A stretch of DNA of 64,000 nt from JAGGAG01 sp964638035 (GCA_964638035.1 CAZWXD010000011.1:1-64000); one strand, 5' to 3'; counted from the stretch's first letter, positions 52,088 through 59,825 are shown. The notes: generated by a model from the sequence alone, not told the origin. A program made the numbers and translations.

Positions 52088-53833
52088 TCACTTTGCACCC
52101 GTGGCCGGCTTGGGCGTCCCGACGCGCGTGACTCGCGAACCAGCTCCCGCGGGCATCCGGACCGAGAAGGGCGGTACCGATGCGGTCGCGGCACTGTCCG
52201 CGAGGAGCATCGCACGCTCGAACTGCCGACGGTGGAAGTCCCACGCCTTGCCCATGCGCGCCACCCGGTACGCTTCAGGGTACCGCCCGAGCCAGAGGAG
52301 GCAGGCGACGAGCGACAACCTGGCATCCGCCCGGCCCGGTGCAACCTGCAAGGCGCGCTCGTACTCGATGACTGCCGGTTCACACAGGCCGTTGTCACGA
52401 TAGAGGTCACCCAGGTCGGTCATGGCGGAGAAGGCACGTGGCCAGAGCGCAATGGCGCGCAGGTAGTGATATTCTGCCGGCCCGTTCAAGCCATGCGTCC
52501 TCGCGAGCTGGGCCGCCGAATGGTGGGCCCGGAAGCTCAGTGGCGCATCCTCAAGCGTGCGCTGCCACAGGTAGTCGTGGTTGTTCCACACGCCAATTCG
52601 CTGTGCACTCCGCGCCATCCCTGCGAGCACCAGCAGGAAGAGTACCGTGATGCCAAGGACCTGCACGCGTGGGCGCACTGCCGTCCACTGGCTGGCGAAC
52701 CACGACACCACGACCGCTGCCCCCATGGCAACCCCGATACTCGGAAGCAACAGCGTGCGCTCGGCCACCGTGATGCCCGTTGCGAGCAGGATGTTGGACA
52801 CCGGGGCGAGGGAGATCGCAGCCCACAGGAAGCCAAGGGCGAGGACGGGGGCCCGCCTCCAGGCCATCGTGGTTACCAGCGCGCTCCCGGCCAGGATTGC
52901 GAGTCCGAACCACTGCCAAGGTCCCATGCTCGTTGTCCCGACAATTTCCTGGGGCGAGTAGTCGGCCTGGAGGTGGGCGGGCCAGAGGAGGAGCCGGAGC
53001 CACGTCGGGACCACGCCGAGCATGGTCGTCAGGCGCCCCGCCGGGCCCAGCCCGTAGAAGGCCTCTGCCGCAAAGGTGCCGGCAAAGTTGCGGAGGACCA
53101 GTGTGCGGATGAGCAGGAATACCGCCGTGACCGTCAGCAGCCACGCGCCCAGCCGGATGCGCTGGCGGCGCATGGCCGGGTCCGCGTGGACCCCGCGCAG
53201 GACCGTCAGCTCACACGCGACGAGGAGCAGTGGAAGCACGATCGCGTGTTCCTTGAACAGGCACGCCACGCCGAACGCCAGGAGGAGTGTGACCAGTTGC
53301 CGGGTGCTGAAGGCGGCCGCGCGCCGGGCATCGATGTATGCCGTGACGCACAGGGTGAGGATCAGGGCGACCATGAGCTCACCCTGGTTCACTGCCGTCG
53401 CGACGGACTCGACATGGACTGGATGCACCGCGAACAGTGCAGCGGCAATGAAGGCCGGGGTGGGAGCAACCAGGCGCCGCAGCAGGCCCCAGACCGCCAG
53501 GACCAGGGCCACATACACCAGGATGCTCACGGCATGGAGGGCCGATGGGTGTTGCGCCGACAGGTGCCACTGGAGCGCAATGGAGAGGGTTCCGAACGGC
53601 CGGTACAGGTCCGGTGAGAACCCTGGGGGCCAGTAGGGCTTCTGGAAGACATCCAGCCCCGGCTGGGCGACGGCCGGATTCTTGAGGATGATGGCTACGT
53701 CATCGTGCGCCAACTGGTTGCCCACCCCCAACCCCATCGCTCCGATGGCGGCCAGGACCAGGACGGCCCGTGGCCTTTGAAGCGCGATTCCCGTCAAGCG
53801 GCCGACCGCGCGACTTGCAGATTCCAAGAACAT
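52088..53833 (-). CDS. TMTC-like membrane protein with C-terminal TPR (copy 1)
   Basis: 581 residues. It is the tandem paralogue of the next gene: it shares an early DD (LAHDDVAII), QKPYWPPGFSPDLYRPFG, ALFAVHPVHVESVATAVNQGEL, WLRLLLWPAHLQADYSPQEI and LAPVSNILLATGITVAERTLLLP. Around ten helices are followed by TPR units (about 430-530, LGDLYRDNGLCEPAVIEYERAL). Both copies belong to the group of membrane O-glycosyltransferases with a TPR tail. It is divergent from pilA1, and an AT-rich region with a TACAAT hexamer on the minus strand (complement of 53881-53886) may serve as its promoter. Confidence 0.75.
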   Translation of the reverse strand: MFLESASRAVGRLTGIALQRPRAVLVLAAIGAMGLGVGNQLAHDDVAIILKNPAVAQPGLDVFQKPYWPPGFSPDLYRPFGTLSIALQWHLSAQHPSALHAVSILVYVALVLAVWGLLRRLVAPTPAFIAAALFAVHPVHVESVATAVNQGELMVALILTLCVTAYIDARRAAAFSTRQLVTLLLAFGVACLFKEHAIVLPLLLVACELTVLRGVHADPAMRRQRIRLGAWLLTVTAVFLLIRTLVLRNFAGTFAAEAFYGLGPAGRLTTMLGVVPTWLRLLLWPAHLQADYSPQEIVGTTSMGPWQWFGLAILAGSALVTTMAWRRAPVLALGFLWAAISLAPVSNILLATGITVAERTLLLPSIGVAMGAAVVVSWFASQWTAVRPRVQVLGITVLFLLVLAGMARSAQRIGVWNNHDYLWQRTLEDAPLSFRAHHSAAQLARTHGLNGPAEYHYLRAIALWPRAFSAMTDLGDLYRDNGLCEPAVIEYERALQVAPGRADARLSLVACLLWLGRYPEAYRVARMGKAWDFHRRQFERAMLLADSAATASVPPFSVRMPAGAGSRVTRVGTPKPATGAK

Positions 53834-53874
53834 TCAATACACCGAGGGCTCAGGTTGGTGGTAGCCAGCATCGC

Positions 53875-53897
53875 AACTTATTGTAAAACTGTAAGTT
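53875..53897. promoter_or_regulatory. AT-rich inverted repeat upstream of pilA1
   Basis: AACTTA and TAAGTT flank an 11-base AT-rich core, ending 18 bases before the sigma-54 site. It could be an enhancer site for an NtrC-type activator, or part of the promoter of the divergent TMTC-like gene. Confidence 0.35.
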
Positions 53898-53915
53898 AGG
53901 TGAGCAGCTGGCTCA

Positions 53916-53931
53916 TGGCATATGCATTGCC
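53916..53931 (+). promoter_or_regulatory. Sigma-54 (-24/-12) promoter of pilA1
   Basis: TGGCATATGCATTGCC matches the sigma-54 consensus TGGCAC-N5-TTGCW at nearly every conserved base, with correct GG-to-GC spacing. The predicted start near 53943 gives a leader of about 60 bases to pilA1. Confidence 0.75.
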
Positions 53932-54003
53932 CTTGCCAGCACTGGCGTTGCCAGCACGGACTCGGCTCGAACGGGTCAAATACAAACTTCTGGGAGGTAG
54001 GAC

Positions 54004-54390
54004 ATGTTCAATCGCAAGGGCTTCACCCTCATCGAGCTGCTGATCGTGGTGGTGATCATCGGCATCCTGGCCGCGATCGCGATCCCGAAGTTCGCAGCGA
54101 CCAAGGACAAGGCCAAGCTGGCGTCGATCAAGACCGACCTGCGGAACTACATGACCGCGCAGGAGGCGTACTTCTCCGACTACCAGACCTATGGCAGCTT
54201 TGCCAACGTCCAGACGGCGTCGAACTTTACGCTGTCGGCTGGCAACACCGGCGCGGGTGCGGCGGCGGCAGGTGGCTGGACGGCCGTGTTTACCAACACG
54301 TCGATCTCGACCGGTACGTCGAGCTGCAGCCTCGAGGTCGGCAGCAGCGCGGCGACCAGCACGGAAGATGGTGTGATCGACTGCCCGTGA
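54004..54390 (+). CDS. pilA: Type IV major pilin-like prepilin (copy 1)
   Basis: 128 residues with a strong GGGAGGTAGG ribosome site. Class III signal MFNRKG|FTLIELLIVVVIIGI: prepilin peptidase would cut after Gly6 and methylate Phe1; Glu5 is present. The conserved hydrophobic N-terminal helix continues to about residue 55 (KAKLASIKTDLRNYMTAQEAYF). The short globular part is rich in Gly, Ala, Ser and Thr and ends with two cysteines (TSSCSLEV and VIDCP) that probably form the D-region disulfide. It is compact, similar to the small pilins of Deltaproteobacteria and Gemmatimonadota. Expressed from a sigma-54 promoter. Confidence 0.93.
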   Translation: MFNRKGFTLIELLIVVVIIGILAAIAIPKFAATKDKAKLASIKTDLRNYMTAQEAYFSDYQTYGSFANVQTASNFTLSAGNTGAGAAAAGGWTAVFTNTSISTGTSSCSLEVGSSAATSTEDGVIDCP

Positions 54391-54418
54391 GTTAGCACGG
54401 CAGGCGGGATTCCAGGGG

Positions 54419-54460
54419 CGGGCGGTAGCGACCAGTCGCTGCTGCCCGCTCTGCCTTTCC
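54419..54460 (+). terminator. Hairpin after pilA1
   Basis: A 13-bp stem with two G-T pairs (CGGGCGGTAGCGA/TCGCTGCTGCCCG, CCAG loop) is followed by a weak pyrimidine tract (CTCTGCCTTTCC). It probably ends the pilA1 message. The rest of the gap to pilA2 holds a small hairpin (54472-54490) and the promoter below. Confidence 0.5.
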
Positions 54461-54606
54461 TGGTAGTCAGGGGCCACACGCATCGTGGCCTTGAGCGTCG
54501 TCACCGGGGCGCAGAATACAAGCGAGGAACTGCACGAGTAGCTCCCATCATTGCATCTCCATGCGCAACTGCCATTCGGCCAGCAGGTTAGCTCGCCAGC
54601 GGATCA

Positions 54607-54622
54607 TGGCATCCCGGTTGCA
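54607..54622 (+). promoter_or_regulatory. Sigma-54 (-24/-12) promoter of pilA2
   Basis: TGGCATCCCGGTTGCA fits TGGCAC-N5-TTGCW with one mismatch and exact spacing, 64 bases before the GTG of pilA2. Confidence 0.75.
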
Positions 54623-54685
54623 TGTTCCTGAGTTCAGCCGGGGAGGCTCGGGGCCTCCCCAAGGATCTCCAACCAGGGGAACACG

Positions 54686-55078
54686 GTGCCAGCCGCTCGC
54701 AGGGGCTTTACGCTGATCGAACTGCTGATCGTGGTCGTGATCGTCGGCCTCCTGGCCGCGATTGCGATCCCGAAGTTCGCGAGCACGAAGGGAAACGCCG
54801 CCGTAGCGAAGATGAAGGGTGACTTGAGGAACCTCGCAACGGCGCAGGAAGCGTACTATGGCGACGCGAACACCTTTTATTCAGGCGTGGTGCCGTCCGC
54901 GGCCCTGGTCTACAACCCCTCGGAGGGAGTGACCATCACGATGGACCATGCCGACGCCACGGGATGGGGTGCGACCGCCAGTTACGCTTCCCTGACACCC
55001 CGCACATGTGCCCTCTTTGCGGGACCCACGCCCGTGGCTCCCGCGACCGTCGAGGGCATGATCGCCTGCACCAACTGA
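54686..55078 (+). CDS. Type IV pilin-like prepilin (copy 2)
   Basis: 130 residues from a GTG preceded by CAGGGGAA. Prepilin signal MPAARRG|FTLIELLIVVVIVGLL with Phe1 and Glu5. The N-terminal helix is nearly identical to pilin 1 (AIAIPKFASTKGN), and the C-terminus has the same layout of two cysteines (RTCALF and MIACTN), but the middle differs (YYGDANTFYSG, YNPSEGVTITMDH). It is a diverged tandem paralogue with its own sigma-54 promoter, so it may be an alternative major pilin or a regulated minor one. Confidence 0.9.
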   Translation: MPAARRGFTLIELLIVVVIVGLLAAIAIPKFASTKGNAAVAKMKGDLRNLATAQEAYYGDANTFYSGVVPSAALVYNPSEGVTITMDHADATGWGATASYASLTPRTCALFAGPTPVAPATVEGMIACTN

Positions 55079-55085
55079 CCACGGC

Positions 55086-55107
55086 ACGGCCGGAACTTCC
55101 TTCCGGC
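55086..55107 (+). terminator. Small hairpin after pilA2
   Basis: GGCCGGAA/TTCCGGCC with a 5-base loop lies just after the pilA2 stop and before the kinase gene. There is no T-tract, so it may only attenuate. Confidence 0.3.
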
Positions 55108-55142
55108 CCCCTGGTCGTGCAGTCAGGAAGGGTCAGTAAGCG

Positions 55143-56282
55143 ATGCCGGATCGCCCGCCACAGTCCCTCCGGTCCCAACTCCTCTTCCAGCTTGGCGTCC
55201 TTGCCTCCGCCGCCGTCCTCGTGACCGGCGTCACCACGCTCCTGCTCTCGGCGTTCGGCATCGAGCGGTCCCTCGGGGCGCTGCTGGTCCTCTGGATCGG
55301 CAGCTCGGTGATCTTCGTGCTCTTCGGCACCTGGCTCGTGGGCCGGCTGGTCCTGACGCCCATGGCCCGCCTGGCCCGTGAGGCGGACGCCCTCGAGGAG
55401 GGGCACGACCCCGGGGACCCCGCGGTGTACGAGAGCCTGGAGTTCGCCTCGCTCTCCGACCGCTACCGCCGGATGGCGGCGAGCCTGCTCGAAATCCAGG
55501 CACAGGTGGCACGCGTCGAGAAATTGGCCGGTCTCGGGACATTGGCTGCAGGCGTGGCACACGAGGTGCGCAATCCCCTCGGAGCGCTGGCCAATTACGT
55601 GGAAGTGCTTGATCGGCGGGCGCATGGCCCGGCGGATCCTGCAATTCTCGCGGCGATGCGCGGCGAGATCGAGCGCATCGACCGCACGATCCGCAGCCTC
55701 CTCGAGTACGCACGGCCGGGCGTGGTGTCGGGTGTGTCCGATCTCAACGCCCTGGTGACGGGTACGCTGGAGTTCCTGGGCGCCCAGGGGGCATTCAAGG
55801 CAGTCGAGGTCCGGAGCGAGCTCGATGGCGAGGCGCGACCGGTGCGTGGCAGTCGAAACATTCTCGAACAGGTGATCGTGAACCTGGTCCTCAACGCGCG
55901 CGACGCGGCCCCGACGGGCCAGATCACCATCGGCACCCGCCTGGCGCCGTATGCGACCGAAGGCGTGATCATCCGCCGGGCGGACGAGGCGCGTGGCGGC
56001 AGTGGCCAGCTGGTCACGAGGTCCCCGCGCCGGCAGATCCCTGCCGGAACGCCGGGCGTGCTGCTGTACGTGGCGGACAACGGCCCGGGCGTGCCGGACG
56101 AGTTCCGCGAGCGGGTGTTCGACCCGTTCTTCACGACCAAGGGACCCGCGGATGGCGTTGGCCTCGGGCTCGCGATCGTGGCGCGCAACGCCTACGAGGC
56201 CGGTGGCACGGTCTGGGTGGACCGGGCCCGCGAGGGCGGCGCGGTCTTCAAGGTCTTCCTGCCCCTGGCGGAGGCGGCATAG
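55143..56282 (+). CDS. Sensor histidine kinase, NtrB-like
   Basis: 379 residues. Two hydrophobic helices (about 14-37 and 43-66) with almost no periplasmic loop between them, a HAMP-like linker (LVLTPMARLAREADALEEG), HisKA with H140 in GVAHEVRNPLGAL, and HATPase_c (NLVLNARDAA, DNGPGVPDEFRERVFDPFF, GVGLGLAIV). The small sensory region suggests an input from the membrane or a cytoplasmic partner. Its regulator starts at the next base after the stop. This pair is distinct from PilSR and lies between pilA2 and the minor prepilins. Confidence 0.88.
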   Translation: MPDRPPQSLRSQLLFQLGVLASAAVLVTGVTTLLLSAFGIERSLGALLVLWIGSSVIFVLFGTWLVGRLVLTPMARLAREADALEEGHDPGDPAVYESLEFASLSDRYRRMAASLLEIQAQVARVEKLAGLGTLAAGVAHEVRNPLGALANYVEVLDRRAHGPADPAILAAMRGEIERIDRTIRSLLEYARPGVVSGVSDLNALVTGTLEFLGAQGAFKAVEVRSELDGEARPVRGSRNILEQVIVNLVLNARDAAPTGQITIGTRLAPYATEGVIIRRADEARGGSGQLVTRSPRRQIPAGTPGVLLYVADNGPGVPDEFRERVFDPFFTTKGPADGVGLGLAIVARNAYEAGGTVWVDRAREGGAVFKVFLPLAEAA

Positions 56283-57644
56283 ATGCGGCTCCTCATCGTT
56301 GACGATGACGCCGGCCTGCGGCAGTCCCTGGGGCTGCTGCTGAGCGAATCGGGCTACGACGTCGTGAGCGAGGGCGACCCCGATGCGGGGCTCGCGCGTG
56401 CGGTGGCGGAGCCATTCGACCTGATCCTCTGCGACGTGAAGATGCCGAAGATGGACGGGCTCACCTTCCTCCGGCGCTACCGCGCCGACAAGGGTGCCGG
56501 CCTGCTCATCATGATGAGCGCCTACGGCGGTGAGGACACCGCCATCGCGGCCATGCGTGAGGGCGCGTACGACTACCTGCACAAGCCCTTCAAGCCCGAT
56601 GAAGTGACGCTCACGCTGCGGAAGGCGGAGGAGCGCGAGCGCCTGAAGCGCGAGGTGGAGCAGCTCCGTGCCTCGCTCGGTGCCGATGCCGTGCGCGACC
56701 TGCTCATCGCCGAGTCGCCGGCGCTCCGGAGCGTGCTGGAGCTGGCCGAGCGGGTCGCAGCGCATGACACGACGGTGCTGCTCACCGGCGAGTCGGGCAC
56801 CGGAAAGGAAGTCCTGGCCCGGGCGATCCACCGGATGAGCCCGCGGAGCGCCGGCCCCTTCACCGCGGTGAACTGCGCCGCCATCCCGGAGCAGCTGCTC
56901 GAGTCGGAACTCTTCGGCCACGTGAAGGGCGCCTTCACCGGCGCGGCGACCGACCGGCCCGGCATCTTCGAGTCCACCAACGGCGGCACCCTGATGCTGG
57001 ACGAGATCGGCGACATGCCGCTGTCGCTGCAGGCCAAGCTGCTCCGTGCCCTGGAGGACGGCGAGATCCGTCGCCTGGGTGGCCAGGAGAGCCGGGCAGT
57101 GGACGTGCGCGTGGTCGCCGCGACGGCCAGGGACCTCGAGAAGGCCGTGTCCCAGGGCGTCTTCCGCGACGACCTCTACTACCGCCTCAACGTGGTGCGG
57201 CTGCACCTGCCGCCCCTGCGTGAACGGCCGCAGGACATTCCTGCCCTCGTGGCTCACTTTGCCCGCCAGACGGCCGAGAAGCTGGGTCGCCCCGTGAGCC
57301 TGACCCCGCGCGCCCTCGCTGCACTCTCGGCGCACTCCTGGCACGGCAACGTGCGCGAGCTGCGGAATGCGGTGGAGCGCGCGGCGGTGCTGAGCGCCAC
57401 CGGACGGCTCGACGTGGAGGACTTCCCGCTCCACAACGGCAATGGGAACGGCCGCCCCGTCAACGGGACCTACATCCCGGTGCCGGGCACCTACGAGCTC
57501 AAGCCGCAGATCGAGCAGCTCGAGCGGGCGACGATCGTCCGGGCCCTGGACGCCTCGAAGGGAAGTCGTCGCGAGGCGGCCCAGTTGCTTGGCGTGAGCC
57601 TCCGGACCCTGTTCTACAAGCTGCGGCGGTATCGCCTCGAGTAG
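56283..57644 (+). CDS. Sigma-54-dependent NtrC-family response regulator
   Basis: 453 residues. Receiver with D51 (LILCDVKMPKMDG), AAA+ domain with Walker A GESGTGKE and a canonical GAFTGA loop (HVKGAFTGAAT), and a C-terminal Fis-type helix-turn-helix (GSRREAAQLLGVSLRTLFYKL). It is a second candidate activator for the sigma-54 promoters of the pilus genes, alongside PilR. The linker before the helix-turn-helix is Asn/Gly-rich (NGNGNGRPVNG). Directly coupled to the kinase gene. Confidence 0.9.
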   Translation: MRLLIVDDDAGLRQSLGLLLSESGYDVVSEGDPDAGLARAVAEPFDLILCDVKMPKMDGLTFLRRYRADKGAGLLIMMSAYGGEDTAIAAMREGAYDYLHKPFKPDEVTLTLRKAEERERLKREVEQLRASLGADAVRDLLIAESPALRSVLELAERVAAHDTTVLLTGESGTGKEVLARAIHRMSPRSAGPFTAVNCAAIPEQLLESELFGHVKGAFTGAATDRPGIFESTNGGTLMLDEIGDMPLSLQAKLLRALEDGEIRRLGGQESRAVDVRVVAATARDLEKAVSQGVFRDDLYYRLNVVRLHLPPLRERPQDIPALVAHFARQTAEKLGRPVSLTPRALAALSAHSWHGNVRELRNAVERAAVLSATGRLDVEDFPLHNGNGNGRPVNGTYIPVPGTYELKPQIEQLERATIVRALDASKGSRREAAQLLGVSLRTLFYKLRRYRLE

Positions 57645-57751
57645 CCCCGTGCCGCCGGGCTGCGCGTTTTCCATCCGGCCTGCGCTCCCACGCTGACGAA
57701 CCTCCCTCACTGAACCACTATCGTGGTGCCTCCACATCCTGGAGCACCCCG

Positions 57752-58096
57752 ATGGCCACCCGCAGCGGCTTCTCCCTGGTCGAGGTCATCCTCGCCCTGT
57801 TTGTCCTCTCCGTGGGGCTCCTCGCCGTCGCCCGTGCACTGGGCCTCGCCGAGGGTGTCGGTGGGAGGCTGCGCGAGCGGAGCCGCGCGGTCTTCGACAT
57901 GCACGACGCGGCTGCGCGCTATCACCGGGCGGACACGGTGTGCCTGGCTTCATCGGGGAGCCGCCGTGCGGGACGCATCACGTTCTCCTGGGCACCGGGG
58001 CCGGCCGCCGCCACGCGTCGCACGACGATCGTGTCCGAGCCGCCGTACCAAGGGGCGCGGCCCGAGTCGGCCGCGTCGGTGGTGGCGTGCCCATGA
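57752..58096 (+). CDS. Minor prepilin, PilV/GspI-like
   Basis: 114 residues; CTGGAG lies 7 bases before the ATG. Prepilin signal MATRSG|FSLVEVILALFVLSVGLLAVA with Phe1 and Glu5. The remainder is short, with an Arg-rich helix and a pair of cysteines (VCLASS and VVACP). The placement, first of three overlapping prepilin genes, is that of PilV/GspI-type tip pilins that prime pilus assembly. Subtype is inferred from order and size. Confidence 0.8.
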   Translation: MATRSGFSLVEVILALFVLSVGLLAVARALGLAEGVGGRLRERSRAVFDMHDAAARYHRADTVCLASSGSRRAGRITFSWAPGPAAATRRTTIVSEPPYQGARPESAASVVACP

Positions 58097-58890
58097 CCGC
58101 CCATGCCGGTGCACGGCGTTATGGGGCCACGCTCATTGAGCTGCTCGTGGCGCTCACCATCAGCGCAATAGTCCTCGGCGCTGCCGTTCGCCTCATGCTC
58201 GGCGCCGTACGCAGCAGCGACCGGACGCACGAACGCGCGCGACAGCAGGCCATGTTCCGGGCCGTTGGCAGGATGCTGTCGCACGAGATCGCCGGCATCG
58301 ATCCCGCCAGCGACATCGGCGGCATCGCGCCGGAGAGCCTCACGGTGCGCGCCCTTCGGGGCTCCGGCCGCACGTGCGGCACCGATGCCGGCGCGCTGGT
58401 GGTCGCCACCGCCACGTTCCACGGCTGGCGGTTGCCCGATATGCGGCGCGACAGCCTCCGCGTGCCAGCCGCCACGGGCGATGCGTGGACCACCGAGCCG
58501 CTGCTCGGTGCGGTGTCGAGTTCGCGCTGCGCCGACGGCACGCCCGGGCTGCGCCTTCCGGTTGGCCGCGCGCTCGCGGCGCGGGCAGCCGTGGCAAGCA
58601 TCGCGGTGCGCGTGACGGAATGGGTGCGGTTCCGGGTCTATGCCAACGCAGAGGGCTGGTGGCTGGGCCAGCGCTCGCTCCGGCGCGCCGACGTCGTCCA
58701 GCCCATTGCCGGGCCGTTCTCCAGCGGGGCACTCACGTTCCAGGCGCTCGATGGCGCCGGAGCGCCAACGGTCGACGCGCGTGCCCTTCGGAGCCTCGCG
58801 GTGGCCATGCGGACCAGGCACGATGGCACCATGCGGGGCGTTGCAGCCGATTCGGTGCTGGCATGGGTGTGGTCGGGGGGTGGCCCATGA
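58093..58890 (+). CDS. Minor prepilin, PilW/GspJ-like
   Basis: 265 residues from ATG 58093, coupled by ATGA to the previous gene. The prepilin signal reads GARRYG|ATLIELLVALTISAI: Ala replaces Phe at +1 but Glu5 is kept. A helical N-terminal part (RTHERARQQAMFRAVGRML) precedes a beta-rich domain with three cysteines. Size and order fit PilW or GspJ. The change at +1 is tolerated by prepilin peptidases but could alter N-methylation. Confidence 0.78.
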   Translation: MTAHAGARRYGATLIELLVALTISAIVLGAAVRLMLGAVRSSDRTHERARQQAMFRAVGRMLSHEIAGIDPASDIGGIAPESLTVRALRGSGRTCGTDAGALVVATATFHGWRLPDMRRDSLRVPAATGDAWTTEPLLGAVSSSRCADGTPGLRLPVGRALAARAAVASIAVRVTEWVRFRVYANAEGWWLGQRSLRRADVVQPIAGPFSSGALTFQALDGAGAPTVDARALRSLAVAMRTRHDGTMRGVAADSVLAWVWSGGGP

Positions 58891-59351
58891 CGCCACGTCG
58901 TGGCATCACCCTGGTGGCGGTGCTGGTCCTGCTCCTGGTCCTCGGTGCCGTGCTGGGCGGCCTGCCCTGGATCCTCAAGGCAGAGGCCGTCGCGGCCCGG
59001 GACGACCTTGCCGCCCTCCGTGCCGACCTTGCCGCGCGAGCCGTGGTGGCCATGTCCCGCCGCTACCTGGAGGGGGCGCCACCCGAGAGCCTGGCGTCGC
59101 TGGTGGCGCAAATGCCACCGCCGGTGCACCTCGCGGGGGGCGCCATTGGCTACGCCGAGCTGGAGTTGCTGGACAGCATCCAGCTCGAGGTCGTGGCCCA
59201 GGGGTTCGCCGGCGAGCGCGGGGCCTCCCTGGCGCGGCAGCAGTTGTGTGTGCTGTTCGCGGTGCGGCAGGTGCCTGACTCGACCGGATCCCGGACGGCG
59301 ATTCGTGCCGAGCTTCCGGCGGCGCAGGTGGAATGCGGGAGCGGCCCCTGA
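58887..59351 (+). CDS. Minor prepilin, PilX/GspK-like, lacking Glu5
   Basis: 154 residues, ATGA overlap with the preceding gene. Signal MTPRRG|ITLVAVLVLLLVLGAVLG: Glu5 is replaced by Ala, a hallmark of GspK-type tip subunits. It is much shorter than GspK (about 320), closer to PilX (about 170-200). Two cysteines (QQLCVLF and VECGSGP) lie near the C-terminus. With the other two it would form the I-J-K-type tip complex that starts a pilus. Confidence 0.72.
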   Translation: MTPRRGITLVAVLVLLLVLGAVLGGLPWILKAEAVAARDDLAALRADLAARAVVAMSRRYLEGAPPESLASLVAQMPPPVHLAGGAIGYAELELLDSIQLEVVAQGFAGERGASLARQQLCVLFAVRQVPDSTGSRTAIRAELPAAQVECGSGP

Positions 59352-59825
59352 GGCCAGCGGCCGGATCGGTGCAGTATGTGGGGCTGGGGTGCAGCTTTTG
59401 GCCCGCCCGATTGTTGGCGCGGCAAGGTGAGAAAGGCCATGCATTTGGGAGGGTGAGGCGGTTCCCCGGACGGCCCGCCGGAGCTAAGGTGATGCTGGTC
59501 AACTCCTTGCGGTACCAAGACATATCCTTCCAATGCAACGCATGGCATATGGGTTGCTCCTACCCCTAACGCCTTGCACCCCAGCGCGATCGGCTCGCCG
59601 GGCATGCTCCAGAAACTGGCTGGTGACTCAGAGCTTGACGATCCAGTTTGTCATGGAGTCGGTGACCGAGGGTTGGCGGCGCGGGCGGTACATCCTGACA
59701 GTATCACATAAGCTATTGATATCATTGAGCTTGTTGGGTGCAAGCTCAGCTTGGATTGGCGTTGACAAGCGGCGCAGGACTCGCCTGGCGTGGTCCTGCA
59801 TAACCCCCCAACAACCGGGCACCAC
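59352..59825. other. Non-coding leader region upstream of pilM (474 bases)
   Basis: No credible gene was found here. The stretch is noticeably richer in A/T than its surroundings near 59690-59760. It holds the sigma-54 site at 59543, a weaker lookalike at 59496 (TGGTCAACTCCTTGCG), an 8-bp stem-loop at 59726-59748 (TGAGCTTG/CAAGCTCA) and a CAGGAC/GTCCTG pair at 59775-59798. It may be a long regulated 5' leader of the pilM operon or encode a small RNA. Confidence 0.5.
59543..59558 (+). promoter_or_regulatory. Sigma-54 (-24/-12) promoter upstream of pilM operon
   Basis: TGGCATATGGGTTGCT matches TGGCAC-N5-TTGCW with one mismatch and exact spacing. Its start near 59570 would leave a leader of about 255 bases before pilM. 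Confidence 0.7.

Noticed and set aside
54936..57737. 933-codon open frame antisense to the kinase/regulator pair
   Set aside because: The sense frames have complete two-component domains.
59496..59511. Second sigma-54-like site TGGTCAACTCCTTGCG
   Set aside because: It keeps the GG/GC spacing but has more mismatches than the 59543 site, so it was not listed as a promoter.
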